64,000 nucleotides of DNA. It comes from Saxidomus purpurata (lineage: Eukaryota > Mollusca > Bivalvia > Venerida > Veneridae). Below the pieces are notes generated by a model. It had not been told where the DNA came from, searched no databases, and saw nothing but the letters and a program-made list of their open reading frames with translations. The position numbers and the translations under genes are program-made. Every line of letters starts with the position of its first letter. Within the stretch, counting starts at the first letter, position 1. Shown here one piece after another: positions 46,432-60,000 of this stretch. The stretch is taken from NCBI GenBank assembly GCA_022818135.1, contig JAFMSR010000001.1:33033963-33097962 (forward strand), in the 5' to 3' direction.

Positions 46432-47729
46432 TATTCGCTTGTTTTCTGGAAATCTACAATAAGTATAAAACGCATAAGACTTGTCATTTTTGCGATCGCG
46501 ATATCATTTGTTTTACGTCACATGATCCTACTGCAGTCCGACTCAGGGATTGGCTGGAAAAAAGTACAGGGAAACCCGTAAGATTAAATGAGACATTACC
46601 TGATTGGTAGAAAAGGTTGTGTTTACAAATGAAAAATACTTATCTGAAAAATAAAATGCAATGTCTTTTGCAAGCGAATGAATATTTTAGGCCTGGTTAT
46701 CATAATAAATAACACTGAAATCGCCATATAATAGAAGGCGTACACATGCGTTTTAGACCGCTAAATCTCACCTGACTGAGAAGGGTGGTTGTCTCCCTTG
46801 CCAAATTGTAAAAAAACGCCGAGAGACTATTCGAAAAAAGCAATTCAATGGTCAACACTCTATAGGTGAGTATGATACAGTGTCACCTTTTGACTAGATT
46901 TATAATGTTAAGTCAATCGGGAAAACAATAGGAGTATTTGATCTAAATCCCTATAGATGTGCAGCTGTATTCAACAAGTATCTCTCATTCTTATTGAAAC
47001 GTTAATTTGATAACAGAAACTAAGAGCTTAACAGCTGATATTGTTTATATCTTACTTCAAGATTGCCTGGTTTGAGATTTGTCGGTTATAAATTTTGACG
47101 ATGAAGTTAACAGCAAATCTTCGGTTCTGTGTTCTTGTGACCCACATCTGTAATCGAATCTTACGAGACAGTATAAAGAATGTAACTGCTCTCTTGCAAC
47201 TTTTTTTTACCTGAAAAAAACTACATGTTAATAGTTTGCCATCAATTCAACGTAATGTTTAGTTTAAACTCTATTAACTAACAGAAGCACATTTAATACA
47301 ACAGGCAATAATTAACAAATAGTCGTGAATGGATGAGAGAACAAGTGTTTTCAACACTTATTTTAACTCTTTTCCAACTGTATATACTATTTTGTTTTAA
47401 TGTGCATGTTGTTCAACAGTGTTAACAAATTTGATATTCAAGATTTAGAACAATATGAAATAAAGTAAAATAAGAACAGCAAATAGAAGGATTGAAGGAA
47501 AGATGAGAGGGAAGGTGGAAGTCGGAAGGAAGAACATCTGTGTATATGTGGATTTAAGTAAGAAATAATTCTACGGGTACGTGGTTTATCTGAGAAAATA
47601 TCAATGTACAACATTCTTAATAACAGCCGGCAAATGTACCAAAGGGCGGGTTACGCTATTTGAAATTCAAAAAGGAATACATATAATGCAATAATATAAA
47701 AAGTCCACAAAACATCCTGGAGTACATAC
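46432..47729. other. Intergenic DNA left of the 409-bp array; no gene seen
   Basis: AT-rich with no recognisable repeat. A plus-strand frame at 46398-46610 overlaps the foldback element and is not called. Confidence 0.4.
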
Positions 47730-47833
47730 CATACCAGAATCTATGCATACATGCACATTCCATGATTTTCTCCCTTGAAAACAGCATAGGACGACACGAA
47801 TATCATCTTTACTCGAGGTCCAGTTACATTTAT
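47730..47833 (-). CDS. Possible exon beside the 409-bp array
   Basis: The minus-strand acceptor TTTTCATTGCAG precedes ATAAATGTAAC; a donor GTATGTAC follows at 47729. The 104-nt segment is open and encodes KCNWTSSKDDIRVVLCCFQ then GRKSWNVHVCIDSG. This is cysteine-rich and unlike any family I can name. Its first complete codon is one base out of register with the acceptor (a G is needed from the preceding exon). It would be the next downstream exon if a gene runs through the array on the minus strand. An unexpressed chance exon is equally possible. Confidence 0.3.
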
Positions 47834-47921
47834 CTGCAATGAAAACAAAATAAAATGTCACGCATTATAAAAAGCGCAGGGAACAACGTGAATATAGGTC
47901 CACTTTACTGTAGTCTTTGCT

Positions 47922-48036
47922 TTAGCCATCTACAAGGAAATCAACACAAACCACAAGAAACGCTGTATTCTGTAAAACTTTGCGCGGTACGGACGCGAAC
48001 ACCGGTATCTTCTTCTGTATTCTTCGGCACAGCCAC
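47922..48036 (-). other. Terminal, diverged copy of the exon-like segment at the array edge
   Basis: The leftmost unit keeps the TACTAAC and TTTCAG signals and 55 nt of the segment. At 47982 it departs from the consensus, so the GTATGT donor is replaced. All three frames then meet stops within 61 nt (TGA at 47943-47941, TAG at 47932-47930, TAA at 47924-47922). If the array is spliced, this would behave as a terminal exon. Confidence 0.3.
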
Positions 48037-51000
48037 CTGAAATCCACAAACAAACCATTGTTAGTAGAGCAATGAAGTTAATACGGATATACATGCAAAC
48101 ATAAAAGGAACAAAAAGGCAAGTGGCCAACCACTAACACACCCTCCTCTGCTCTCTGCCCAAAGACACGGAGCTTGCCACTTTTCGCTGCTGATGCGGTT
48201 ATCGGACAAAAGCGGGGCAGGCAAAGCGAGGGCGGTTCACGAACGATGGAAAAGCTGCCAAGGTATGGTGCTCAGACTGCAGCGATACGGTAGACTCACG
48301 GAACGGCAGCACATCATGTTAAATGAAAAAGAAAAGAAAAGAAACTAATTGAAGAAAAATATACATACCGGACACAACGCGAAAAAATCGGCGCGGTACG
48401 GACGCGAACACCGGTATCTTCTTCTGTATTCTTCGGCACAGCCACCTGAAATCCACAAACAAACCATTGTTAGTAGAGCAATGAAGTTAATACGGATATA
48501 CATGCAAACATAAAAGGAACAAAAAGGCAAGTGGCCAACCACTAACACACCCTCCTCTGCTCTCTGCCCAAAGACACGGAGCTTGCCACTTTTCGCTGCT
48601 GATGCGGTTATCGGACAAAAGCGGGGCAGGCAAAGCGAGGGCGGTTCACGAACGATGGAAAAGCTGCCAAGGTATGGTGCTCAGACTGCAGCGATACGGT
48701 AGACTCACGGAACGGCAGCACATCATGTTAAATGAAAAAGAAAAGAAAAGAAACTAATTGAAGAAAAATATACATACCGGACACAACGCGAAAAAATCGG
48801 CGCGGTACGGACGCGAACACCGGTATCTTCTTCTGTATTCTTCGGCACAGCCACCTGAAATCCACAAACAAACCATTGTTAGTAGAGCAATGAAGTTAAT
48901 ACGGATATACATGCAAACATAAAAGGAACAAAAAGGCAAGTGGCCAACCACTAACACACCCTCCTCTGCTCTCTGCCCAAAGACACGGAGCTTGCCACTT
49001 TTCGCTGCTGATGCGGTTATCGGACAAAAGCGGGGCAGGCAAAGCGAGGGCGGTTCACGAACGATGGAAAAGCTGCCAAGGTATGGTGCTCAGACTGCAG
49101 CGATACGGTAGACTCACGGAACGGCAGCACATCATGTTAAATGAAAAAGAAAAGAAAAGAAACTAATTGAAGAAAAATATACATACCGGACACAACGCGA
49201 AAAAATCGGCGCGGTACGGACGCGAACACCGGTATCTTCTTCTGTATTCTTCGGCACAGCCACCTGAAATCCACAAACAAACCATTGTTAGTAGAGCAAT
49301 GAAGTTAATACGGATATACATGCAAACATAAAAGGAACAAAAAGGCAAGTGGCCAACCACTAACACACCCTCCTCTGCTCTCTGCCCAAAGACACGGAGC
49401 TTGCCACTTTTCGCTGCTGATGCGGTTATCGGACAAAAGCGGGGCAGGCAAAGCGAGGGCGGTTCACGAACGATGGAAAAGCTGCCAAGGTATGGTGCTC
49501 AGACTGCAGCGATACGGTAGACTCACGGAACGGCAGCACATCATGTTAAATGAAAAAGAAAAGAAAAGAAACTAATTGAAGAAAAATATACATACCGGAC
49601 ACAACGCGAAAAAATCGGCGCGGTACGGACGCGAACACCGGTATCTTCTTCTGTATTCTTCGGCACAGCCACCTGAAATCCACAAACAAACCATTGTTAG
49701 TAGAGCAATGAAGTTAATACGGATATACATGCAAACATAAAAGGAACAAAAAGGCAAGTGGCCAACCACTAACACACCCTCCTCTGCTCTCTGCCCAAAG
49801 ACACGGAGCTTGCCACTTTTCGCTGCTGATGCGGTTATCGGACAAAAAGCGGGGCAGGCAAAGCGAGGGCGGTTCACGAACGATGGAAAAGCTGCCAAGG
49901 TATGGTGCTCAGACTGCAGCGATACGGTAGACTCACGGAACGGCAGCACATCATGTTAAATGAAAAAGAAAAGAAAAGAAACTAATTGAAGAAAAATATA
50001 CATACCGGACACAACGCGAAAAAATCGGCGCGGTACGGACGCGAACACCGGTATCTTCTTCTGTATTCTTCGGCACAGCCACCTGAAATCCACAAACAAA
50101 CCATTGTTAGTAGAGCAATGAAGTTAATACGGATATACATGCAAACATAAAAGGAACAAAAAGGCAAGTGGCCAACCACTAACACACCCTCCTCTGCTCT
50201 CTGCCCAAAGACACGGAGCTTGCCACTTTTCGCTGCTGATGCGGTTATCGGACAAAAGCGGGGCAGGCAAAGCGAGGGCGGTTCACGAACGATGGAAAAG
50301 CTGCCAAGGTATGGTGCTCAGACTGCAGCGATACGGTAGACTCACGGAACGGCAGCACATCATGTTAAATGAAAAAGAAAAGAAAAGAAACTAATTGAAG
50401 AAAAATATACATACCGGACACAACGCGAAAAAATCGGCGCGGTACGGACGCGAACACCGGTATCTTCTTCTGTATTCTTCGGCACAGCCACCTGAAATCC
50501 ACAAACAAACCATTGTTAGTAGAGCAATGAAGTTAATACGGATATACATGCAAACATAAAAGGAACAAAAAGGCAAGTGGCCAACCACTAACACACCCTC
50601 CTCTGCTCTCTGCCCAAAGACACGGAGCTTGCCACTTTTCGCTGCTGATGCGGTTATCGGACAAAAGCGGGGCAGGCAAAGCGAGGGCGGTTCACGAACG
50701 ATGGAAAAGCTGCCAAGGTATGGTGCTCAGACTGCAGCGATACGGTAGACTCACGGAACGGCAGCACATCATGTTAAATGAAAAAGAAAAGAAAAGAAAC
50801 TAATTGAAGAAAAATATACATACCGGACACAACGCGAAAAAATCGGCGCGGTACGGACGCGAACACCGGTATCTTCTTCTGTATTCTTCGGCACAGCCAC
50901 CTGAAATCCACAAACAAACCATTGTTAGTAGAGCAATGAAGTTAATACGGATATACATGCAAACATAAAAGGAACAAAAAGGCAAGTGGCCAACCACTAA

Positions 51001-54000
51001 CACACCCTCCTCTGCTCTCTGCCCAAAGACACGGAGCTTGCCACTTTTCGCTGCTGATGCGGTTATCGGACAAAAGCGGGGCAGGCAAAGCGAGGGCGGT
51101 TCACGAACGATGGAAAAGCTGCCAAGGTATGGTGCTCAGACTGCAGCGATACGGTAGACTCACGGAACGGCAGCACATCATGTTAAATGAAAAAGAAAAG
51201 AAAAGAAACTAATTGAAGAAAAATATACATACCGGACACAACGCGAAAAAATCGGCGCGGTACGGACGCGAACACCGGTATCTTCTTCTGTATTCTTCGG
51301 CACAGCCACCTGAAATCCACAAACAAACCATTGTTAGTAGAGCAATGAAGTTAATACGGATATACATGCAAACATAAAAGGAACAAAAAGGCAAGTGGCC
51401 AACCACTAACACACCCTCCTCTGCTCTCTGCCCAAAGACACGGAGCTTGCCACTTTTCGCTGCTGATGCGGTTATCGGACAAAAGCGGGGCAGGCAAAGC
51501 GAGGGCGGTTCACGAACGATGGAAAAGCTGCCAAGGTATGGTGCTCAGACTGCAGCGATACGGTAGACTCACGGAACGGCAGCACATCATGTTAAATGAA
51601 AAAGAAAAGAAAAGAAACTAATTGAAGAAAAATATACATACCGGACACAACGCGAAAAAATCGGCGCGGTACGGACGCGAACACCGGTATCTTCTTCTGT
51701 ATTCTTCGGCACAGCCACCTGAAATCCACAAACAAACCATTGTTAGTAGAGCAATGAAGTTAATACGGATATACATGCAAACATAAAAGGAACAAAAAGG
51801 CAAGTGGCCAACCACTAACACACCCTCCTCTGCTCTCTGCCCAAAGACACGGAGCTTGCCACTTTTCGCTGCTGATGCGGTTATCGGACAAAAGCGGGGC
51901 AGGCAAAGCGAGGGCGGTTCACGAACGATGGAAAAGCTGCCAAGGTATGGTGCTCAGACTGCAGCGATACGGTAGACTCACGGAACGGCAGCACATCATG
52001 TTAAATGAAAAGAAAAGAAAAGAAACTAATTGAAGAAAAATATACATACCGGACACAACGCGAAAAAATCGGCGCGGTACGGACGCGAACACCGGTATCT
52101 TCTTCTGTATTCTTCGGCACAGCCACCTGAAATCCACAAACAAACCATTGTTAGTAGAGCAATGAAGTTAATACGGATATACATGCAAACATAAAAGGAA
52201 CAAAAAGGCAAGTGGCCAACCACTAACACACCCTCCTCTGCTCTCTGCCCAAAGACACGGAGCTTGCCACTTTTCGCTGCTGATGCGGTTATCGGACAAA
52301 AGCGGGGCAGGCAAAGCGAGGGCGGTTCACGAACGATGGAAAAGCTGCCAAGGTATGGTGCTCAGACTGCAGCGATACGGTAGACTCACGGAACGGCAGC
52401 ACATCATGTTAAATGAAAAAGAAAAGAAAAGAAACTAATTGAAGAAAAATATACATACCGGACACAACGCGAAAAAATCGGCGCGGTACGGACGCGAACA
52501 CCGGTATCTTCTTCTGTATTCTTCGGCACAGCCACCTGAAATCCACAAACAAACCATTGTTAGTAGAGCAATGAAGTTAATACGGATATACATGCAAACA
52601 TAAAAGGAACAAAAAGGCAAGTGGCCAACCACTAACACACCCTCCTCTGCTCTCTGCCCAAAGACACGGAGCTTGCCACTTTTCGCTGCTGATGCGGTTA
52701 TCGGACAAAAGCGGGGCAGGCAAAGCGAGGGCGGTTCACGAACGATGGAAAAGCTGCCAAGGTATGGTGCTCAGACTGCAGCGATACGGTAGACTCACGG
52801 AACGGCAGCACATCATGTTAAATGAAAAAGAAAAGAAAAGAAACTAATTGAAGAAAAATATACATACCGGACACAACGCGAAAAAATCGGCGCGGTACGG
52901 ACGCGAACACCGGTATCTTCTTCTGTATTCTTCGGCACAGCCACCTGAAATCCACAAACAAACCATTGTTAGTAGAGCAATGAAGTTAATACGGATATAC
53001 ATGCAAACATAAAAGGAACAAAAAGGCAAGTGGCCAACCACTAACACACCCTCCTCTGCTCTCTGCCCAAAGACACGGAGCTTGCCACTTTTCGCTGCTG
53101 ATGCGGTTATCGGACAAAAGCGGGGCAGGCAAAGCGAGGGCGGTTCACGAACGATGGAAAAGCTGCCAAGGTATGGTGCTCAGACTGCAGCGATACGGTA
53201 GACTCACGGAACGGCAGCACATCATGTTAAATGAAAAAGAAAAGAAAAGAAACTAATTGAAGAAAAATATACATACCGGACACAACGCGAAAAAATCGGC
53301 GCGGTACGGACGCGAACACCGGTATCTTCTTCTGTATTCTTCGGCACAGCCACCTGAAATCCACAAACAAACCATTGTTAGTAGAGCAATGAAGTTAATA
53401 CGGATATACATGCAAACATAAAAGGAACAAAAAGGCAAGTGGCCAACCACTAACACACCCTCCTCTGCTCTCTGCCCAAAGACACGGAGCTTGCCACTTT
53501 TCGCTGCTGATGCGGTTATCGGACAAAAGCGGGGCAGGCAAAGCGAGGGCGGTTCACGAACGATGGAAAAGCTGCCAAGGTATGGTGCTCAGACTGCAGC
53601 GATACGGTAGACTCACGGAACGGCAGCACATCATGTTAAATGAAAAAGAAAAGAAAAGAAACTAATTGAAGAAAAATATACATACCGGACACAACGCGAA
53701 AAAATCGGCGCGGTACGGACGCGAACACCGGTATCTTCTTCTGTATTCTTCGGCACAGCCACCTGAAATCCACAAACAAACCATTGTTAGTAGAGCAATG
53801 AAGTTAATACGGATATACATGCAAACATAAAAGGAACAAAAAGGCAAGTGGCCAACCACTAACACACCCTCCTCTGCTCTCTGCCCAAAGACACGGAGCT
53901 TGCCACTTTTCGCTGCTGATGCGGTTATCGGACAAAAGCGGGGCAGGCAAAGCGAGGGCGGTTCACGAACGATGGAAAAGCTGCCAAGGTATGGTGCTCA

Positions 54001-57000
54001 GACTGCAGCGATACGGTAGACTCACGGAACGGCAGCACATCATGTTAAATGAAAAAGAAAAGAAAAGAAACTAATTGAAGAAAAATATACATACCGGACA
54101 CAACGCGAAAAAATCGGCGCGGTACGGACGCGAACACCGGTATCTTCTTCTGTATTCTTCGGCACAGCCACCTGAAATCCACAAACAAACCATTGTTAGT
54201 AGAGCAATGAAGTTAATACGGATATACATGCAAACATAAAAGGAACAAAAAGGCAAGTGGCCAACCACTAACACACCCTCCTCTGCTCTCTGCCCAAAGA
54301 CACGGAGCTTGCCACTTTTCGCTGCTGATGCGGTTATCGGACAAAAGCGGGGCAGGCAAAGCGAGGGCGGTTCACGAACGATGGAAAAGCTGCCAAGGTA
54401 TGGTGCTCAGACTGCAGCGATACGGTAGACTCACGGAACGGCAGCACATCATGTTAAATGAAAGAAAAGAAAAGAAACTAATTGAAGAAAAATATACATA
54501 CCGGACACAACGCGAAAAAATCGGCGCGGTACGGACGCGAACACCGGTATCTTCTTCTGTATTCTTCGGCACAGCCACCTGAAATCCACAAACAAACCAT
54601 TGTTAGTAGAGCAATGAAGTTAATACGGATATACATGCAAACATAAAAGGAACAAAAAGGCAAGTGGCCAACCACTAACACACCCTCCTCTGCTCTCTGC
54701 CCAAAGACACGGAGCTTGCCACTTTTCGCTGCTGATGCGGTTATCGGACAAAAGCGGGGCAGGCAAAGCGAGGGCGGTTCACGAACGATGGAAAAGCTGC
54801 CAAGGTATGGTGCTCAGACTGCAGCGATACGGTAGACTCACGGAACGGCAGCACATCATGTTAAATGAAAAAGAAAAGAAAAGAAACTAATTGAAGAAAA
54901 ATATACATACCGGACACAACGCGAAAAAATCGGCGCGGTACGGACGCGAACACCGGTATCTTCTTCTGTATTCTTCGGCACAGCCACCTGAAATCCACAA
55001 ACAAACCATTGTTAGTAGAGCAATGAAGTTAATACGGATATACATGCAAACATAAAAGGAACAAAAAGGCAAGTGGCCAACCACTAACACACCCTCCTCT
55101 GCTCTCTGCCCAAAGACACGGAGCTTGCCACTTTTCGCTGCTGATGCGGTTATCGGACAAAAGCGGGGCAGGCAAAGCGAGGGCGGTTCACGAACGATGG
55201 AAAAGCTGCCAAGGTATGGTGCTCAGACTGCAGCGATACGGTAGACTCACGGAACGGCAGCACATCATGTTAAATGAAAAAGAAAAGAAAAGAAACTAAT
55301 TGAAGAAAAATATACATACCGGACACAACGCGAAAAAATCGGCGCGGTACGGACGCGAACACCGGTATCTTCTTCTGTATTCTTCGGCACAGCCACCTGA
55401 AATCCACAAACAAACCATTGTTAGTAGAGCAATGAAGTTAATACGGATATACATGCAAACATAAAAGGAACAAAAGGCAAGTGGCCAACCACTAACACAC
55501 CCTCCTCTGCTCTCTGCCCAAAGACACGGAGCTTGCCACTTTTCGCTGCTGATGCGGTTATCGGACAAAAGCGGGGTAGGCAAAGCGAGGGCGGTTCACG
55601 AACGATGGAAAAGCTGCCAAGGTATGGTGCTCAGACTGCAGCGATACGGTAGACTCACGGAACGGCAGCACATCATGTTAAATGAAAAAGAAAAGAAAAG
55701 AAACTAATTGAAGAAAAATATACATACCGGACACAACGCGAAAAAATCGGCGCGGTACGGACGCGAACACCGGTATCTTCTTCTGTATTCTTCGGCACAG
55801 CCACCTGAAATCCACAAACAAACCATTGTTAGTAGAGCAATGAAGTTAATACGGATATACATGCAAACATAAAAGGAACAAAAAGGCAAGTGGCCAACCA
55901 CTAACACACCCTCCTCTGCTCTCTGCCCAAAGACACGGAGCTTGCCACTTTTCGCTGCTGATGCGGTTATCGGACAAAAGCGGGGCAGGCAAAGCGAGGG
56001 CGGTTCACGAACGATGGAAAAGCTGCCAAGGTATGGTGCTCAGACTGCAGCGATACGGTAGACTCACGGAACGGCAGCACATCATGTTAAATGAAAAAGA
56101 AAAGAAACTAATTGAAGAAAAATATACATACCGGACACAACGCGAAAAAATCGGCGCGGTACGGACGCGAACACCGGTATCTTCTTCTGTATTCTTCGGC
56201 ACAGCCACCTGAAATCCACAAACAAACCATTGTTAGTAGAGCAATGAAGTTAATACGGATATACATGCAAACATAAAAGGAACAAAAAGGCAAGTGGCCA
56301 ACCACTAACACACCCTCCTCTGCTCTCTGCCCAAAGACACGGAGCTTGCCACTTTTCGCTGCTGATGCGGTTATCGGACAAAAGCGGGGCAGGCAAAGCG
56401 AGGGCGGTTCACGAACGATGGAAAAGCTGCCAAGGTATGGTGCTCAGACTGCAGCGATACGGTAGACTCACGGAACGGCAGCACATCATGTTAAATGAAA
56501 AAGAAAAGAAAAGAAACTAATTGAAGAAAAATATACATACCGGACACAACGCGAAAAAATCGGCGCGGTACGGACGCGAACACCGGTATCTTCTTCTGTA
56601 TTCTTCGGCACAGCCACCTGAAATCCACAAACAAACCATTGTTAGTAGAGCAATGAAGTTAATACGGATATACATGCAAACATAAAAGGAACAAAAAGGC
56701 AAGTGGCCAACCACTAACACACCCTCCTCTGCTCTCTGCCCAAAGACACGGAGCTTGCCACTTTTCGCTGCTGATGCGGTTATCGGACAAAAGCGGGGCA
56801 GGCAAAGCGAGGGCGGTTCACGAACGATGGAAAAGCTGCCAAGGTATGGTGCTCAGACTGCAGCGATACGGTAGACTCACGGAACGGCAGCACATCATGT
56901 TAAATGAAAAAGAAAAGAAAAGAAACTAATTGAAGAAAAATATACATACCGGACACAACGCGAAAAAATCGGCGCGGTACGGACGCGAACACCGGTATCT

Positions 57001-60000
57001 TCTTCTGTATTCTTCGGCACAGCCACCTGAAATCCACAAACAAACCATTGTTAGTAGAGCAATGAAGTTAATACGGATATACATGCAAACATAAAAGGAA
57101 CAAAAAGGCAAGTGGCCAACCACTAACACACCCTCCTCTGCTCTCTGCCCAAAGACACGGAGCTTGCCACTTTTCGCTGCTGATGCGGTTATCGGACAAA
57201 AGCGGGGCAGGCAAAGCGAGGGCGGTTCACGAACGATGGAAAAGCTGCCAAGGTATGGTGCTCAGACTGCAGCGATACGGTAGACTCACGGAACGGCAGC
57301 ACATCATGTTAAATGAAAAAGAAAAGAAAAGAAACTAATTGAAGAAAAATATACATACCGGACACAACGCGAAAAAATCGGCGCGGTACGGACGCGAACA
57401 CCGGTATCTTCTTCTGTATTCTTCGGCACAGCCACCTGAAATCCACAAACAAACCATTGTTAGTAGAGCAATGAAGTTAATACGGATATACATGCAAACA
57501 TAAAAGGAACAAAAAGGCAAGTGGCCAACCACTAACACACCCTCCTCTGCTCTCTGCCCAAAGACACGGAGCTTGCCACTTTTCGCTGCTGATGCGGTTA
57601 TCGGACAAAAGCGGGGCAGGCAAAGCGAGGGCGGTTCACGAACGATGGAAAAGCTGCCAAGGTATGGTGCTCAGACTGCAGCGATACGGTAGACTCACGG
57701 AACGGCAGCACATCATGTTAAATGAAAAAAAAGAAAAGAAACTAATTGAAGAAAAATATACATACCGGACACAACGCGAAAAAATCGGCGCGGTACGGAC
57801 GCGAACACCGGTATCTTCTTCTGTATTCTTCGGCACAGCCACCTGAAATCCACAAACAAACCATTGTTAGTAGAGCAATGAAGTTAATACGGATATACAT
57901 GCAAACATAAAAGGAACAAAAAGGCAAGTGGCCAACCACTAACACACCCTCCTCTGCTCTCTGCCCAAAGACACGGAGCTTGCCACTTTTCGCTGCTGAT
58001 GCGGTTATCGGACAAAAGCGGGGCAGGCAAAGCGAGGGCGGTTCACGAACGATGGAAAAGCTGCCAAGGTATGGTGCTCAGACTGCAGCGATACGGTAGA
58101 CTCACGGAACGGCAGCACATCATGTTAAATGAAAAAGAAAAGAAAAGAAACTAATTGAAGAAAAATATACATACCGGACACAACGCGAAAAAATCGGCGC
58201 GGTACGGACGCGAACACCGGTATCTTCTTCTGTATTCTTCGGCACAGCCACCTGAAATCCACAAACAAACCATTGTTAGTAGAGCAATGAAGTTAATACG
58301 GATATACATGCAAACATAAAAGGAACAAAAAGGCAAGTGGCCAACCACTAACACACCCTCCTCTGCTCTCTGCCCAAAGACACGGAGCTTGCCACTTTTC
58401 GCTGCTGATGCGGTTATCGGACAAAAGCGGGGCAGGCAAAGCGAGGGCGGTTCACGAACGATGGAAAAGCTGCCAAGGTATGGTGCTCAGACTGCAGCGA
58501 TACGGTAGACTCACGGAACGGCAGCACATCATGTTAAATGAAAAAGAAAAGAAAAGAAACTAATTGAAGAAAAATATACATACCGGACACAACGCGAAAA
58601 AATCGGCGCGGTACGGACGCGAACACCGGTATCTTCTTCTGTATTCTTCGGCACAGCCACCTGAAATCCACAAACAAACCATTGTTAGTAGAGCAATGAA
58701 GTTAATACGGATATACATGCAAACATAAAAGGAACAAAAAGGCAAGTGGCCAACCACTAACACACCCTCCTCTGCTCTCTGCCCAAAGACACGGAGCTTG
58801 CCACTTTTCGCTGCTGATGCGGTTATCGGACAAAAGCGGGGCAGGCAAAGCGAGGGCGGTTCACGAACGATGGAAAAGCTGCCAAGGTATGGTGCTCAGA
58901 CTGCAGCGATACGGTAGACTCACGGAACGGCAGCACATCATGTTAAATGAAAAAGAAAAGAAAAGAAACTAATTGAAGAAAAATATACATACCGGACACA
59001 ACGCGAAAAAATCGGCGCGGTACGGACGCGAACACCGGTATCTTCTTCTGTATTCTTCGGCACAGCCACCTGAAATCCACAAACAAACCATTGTTAGTAG
59101 AGCAATGAAGTTAATACGGATATACATGCAAACATAAAAGGAACAAAAAGGCAAGTGGCCAACCACTAACACACCCTCCTCTGCTCTCTGCCCAAAGACA
59201 CGGAGCTTGCCACTTTTCGCTGCTGATGCGGTTATCGGACAAAAGCGGGGCAGGCAAAGCGAGGGCGGTTCACGAACGATGGAAAAGCTGCCAAGGTATG
59301 GTGCTCAGACTGCAGCGATACGGTAGACTCACGGAACGGCAGCACATCATGTTAAATGAAAAAGAAAAGAAAAGAAACTAATTGAAGAAAAATATACATA
59401 CCGGACACAACGCGAAAAAATCGGCGCGGTACGGACGCGAACACCGGTATCTTCTTCTGTATTCTTCGGCACAGCCACCTGAAATCCACAAACAAACCAT
59501 TGTTAGTAGAGCAATGAAGTTAATACGGATATACATGCAAACATAAAAGGAACAAAAAGGCAAGTGGCCAACCACTAACACACCCTCCTCTGCTCTCTGC
59601 CCAAAGACACGGAGCTTGCCACTTTTCGCTGCTGATGCGGTTATCGGACAAAAGCGGGGCAGGCAAAGCGAGGGCGGTTCACGAACGATGGAAAAGCTGC
59701 CAAGGTATGGTGCTCAGACTGCAGCGATACGGTAGACTCACGGAACGGCAGCACATCATGTTAAATGAAAAAGAAAAGAAACTAATTGAAGAAAAATATA
59801 CATACCGGACACAACGCGAAAAAATCGGCGCGGTACGGACGCGAACACCGGTATCTTCTTCTGTATTCTTCGGCACAGCCACCTGAAATCCACAAACAAA
59901 CCATTGTTAGTAGAGCAATGAAGTTAATACGGATATACATGCAAACATAAAAGGAACAAAAAGGCAAGTGGCCAACCACTAACACACCCTCCTCTGCTCT

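Noticed and set aside
46398..46610. 70-residue plus-strand frame with CHFCDRD and RLRDWLEKSTG
   Set aside because: It begins inside the foldback element and has no homology that I recognise.
54328..59886. Plus-strand frames of 83-84 residues in some 409-bp units
   Set aside because: They appear only where a length change in the purine tract happens to join frames. Most units stop within the tract.
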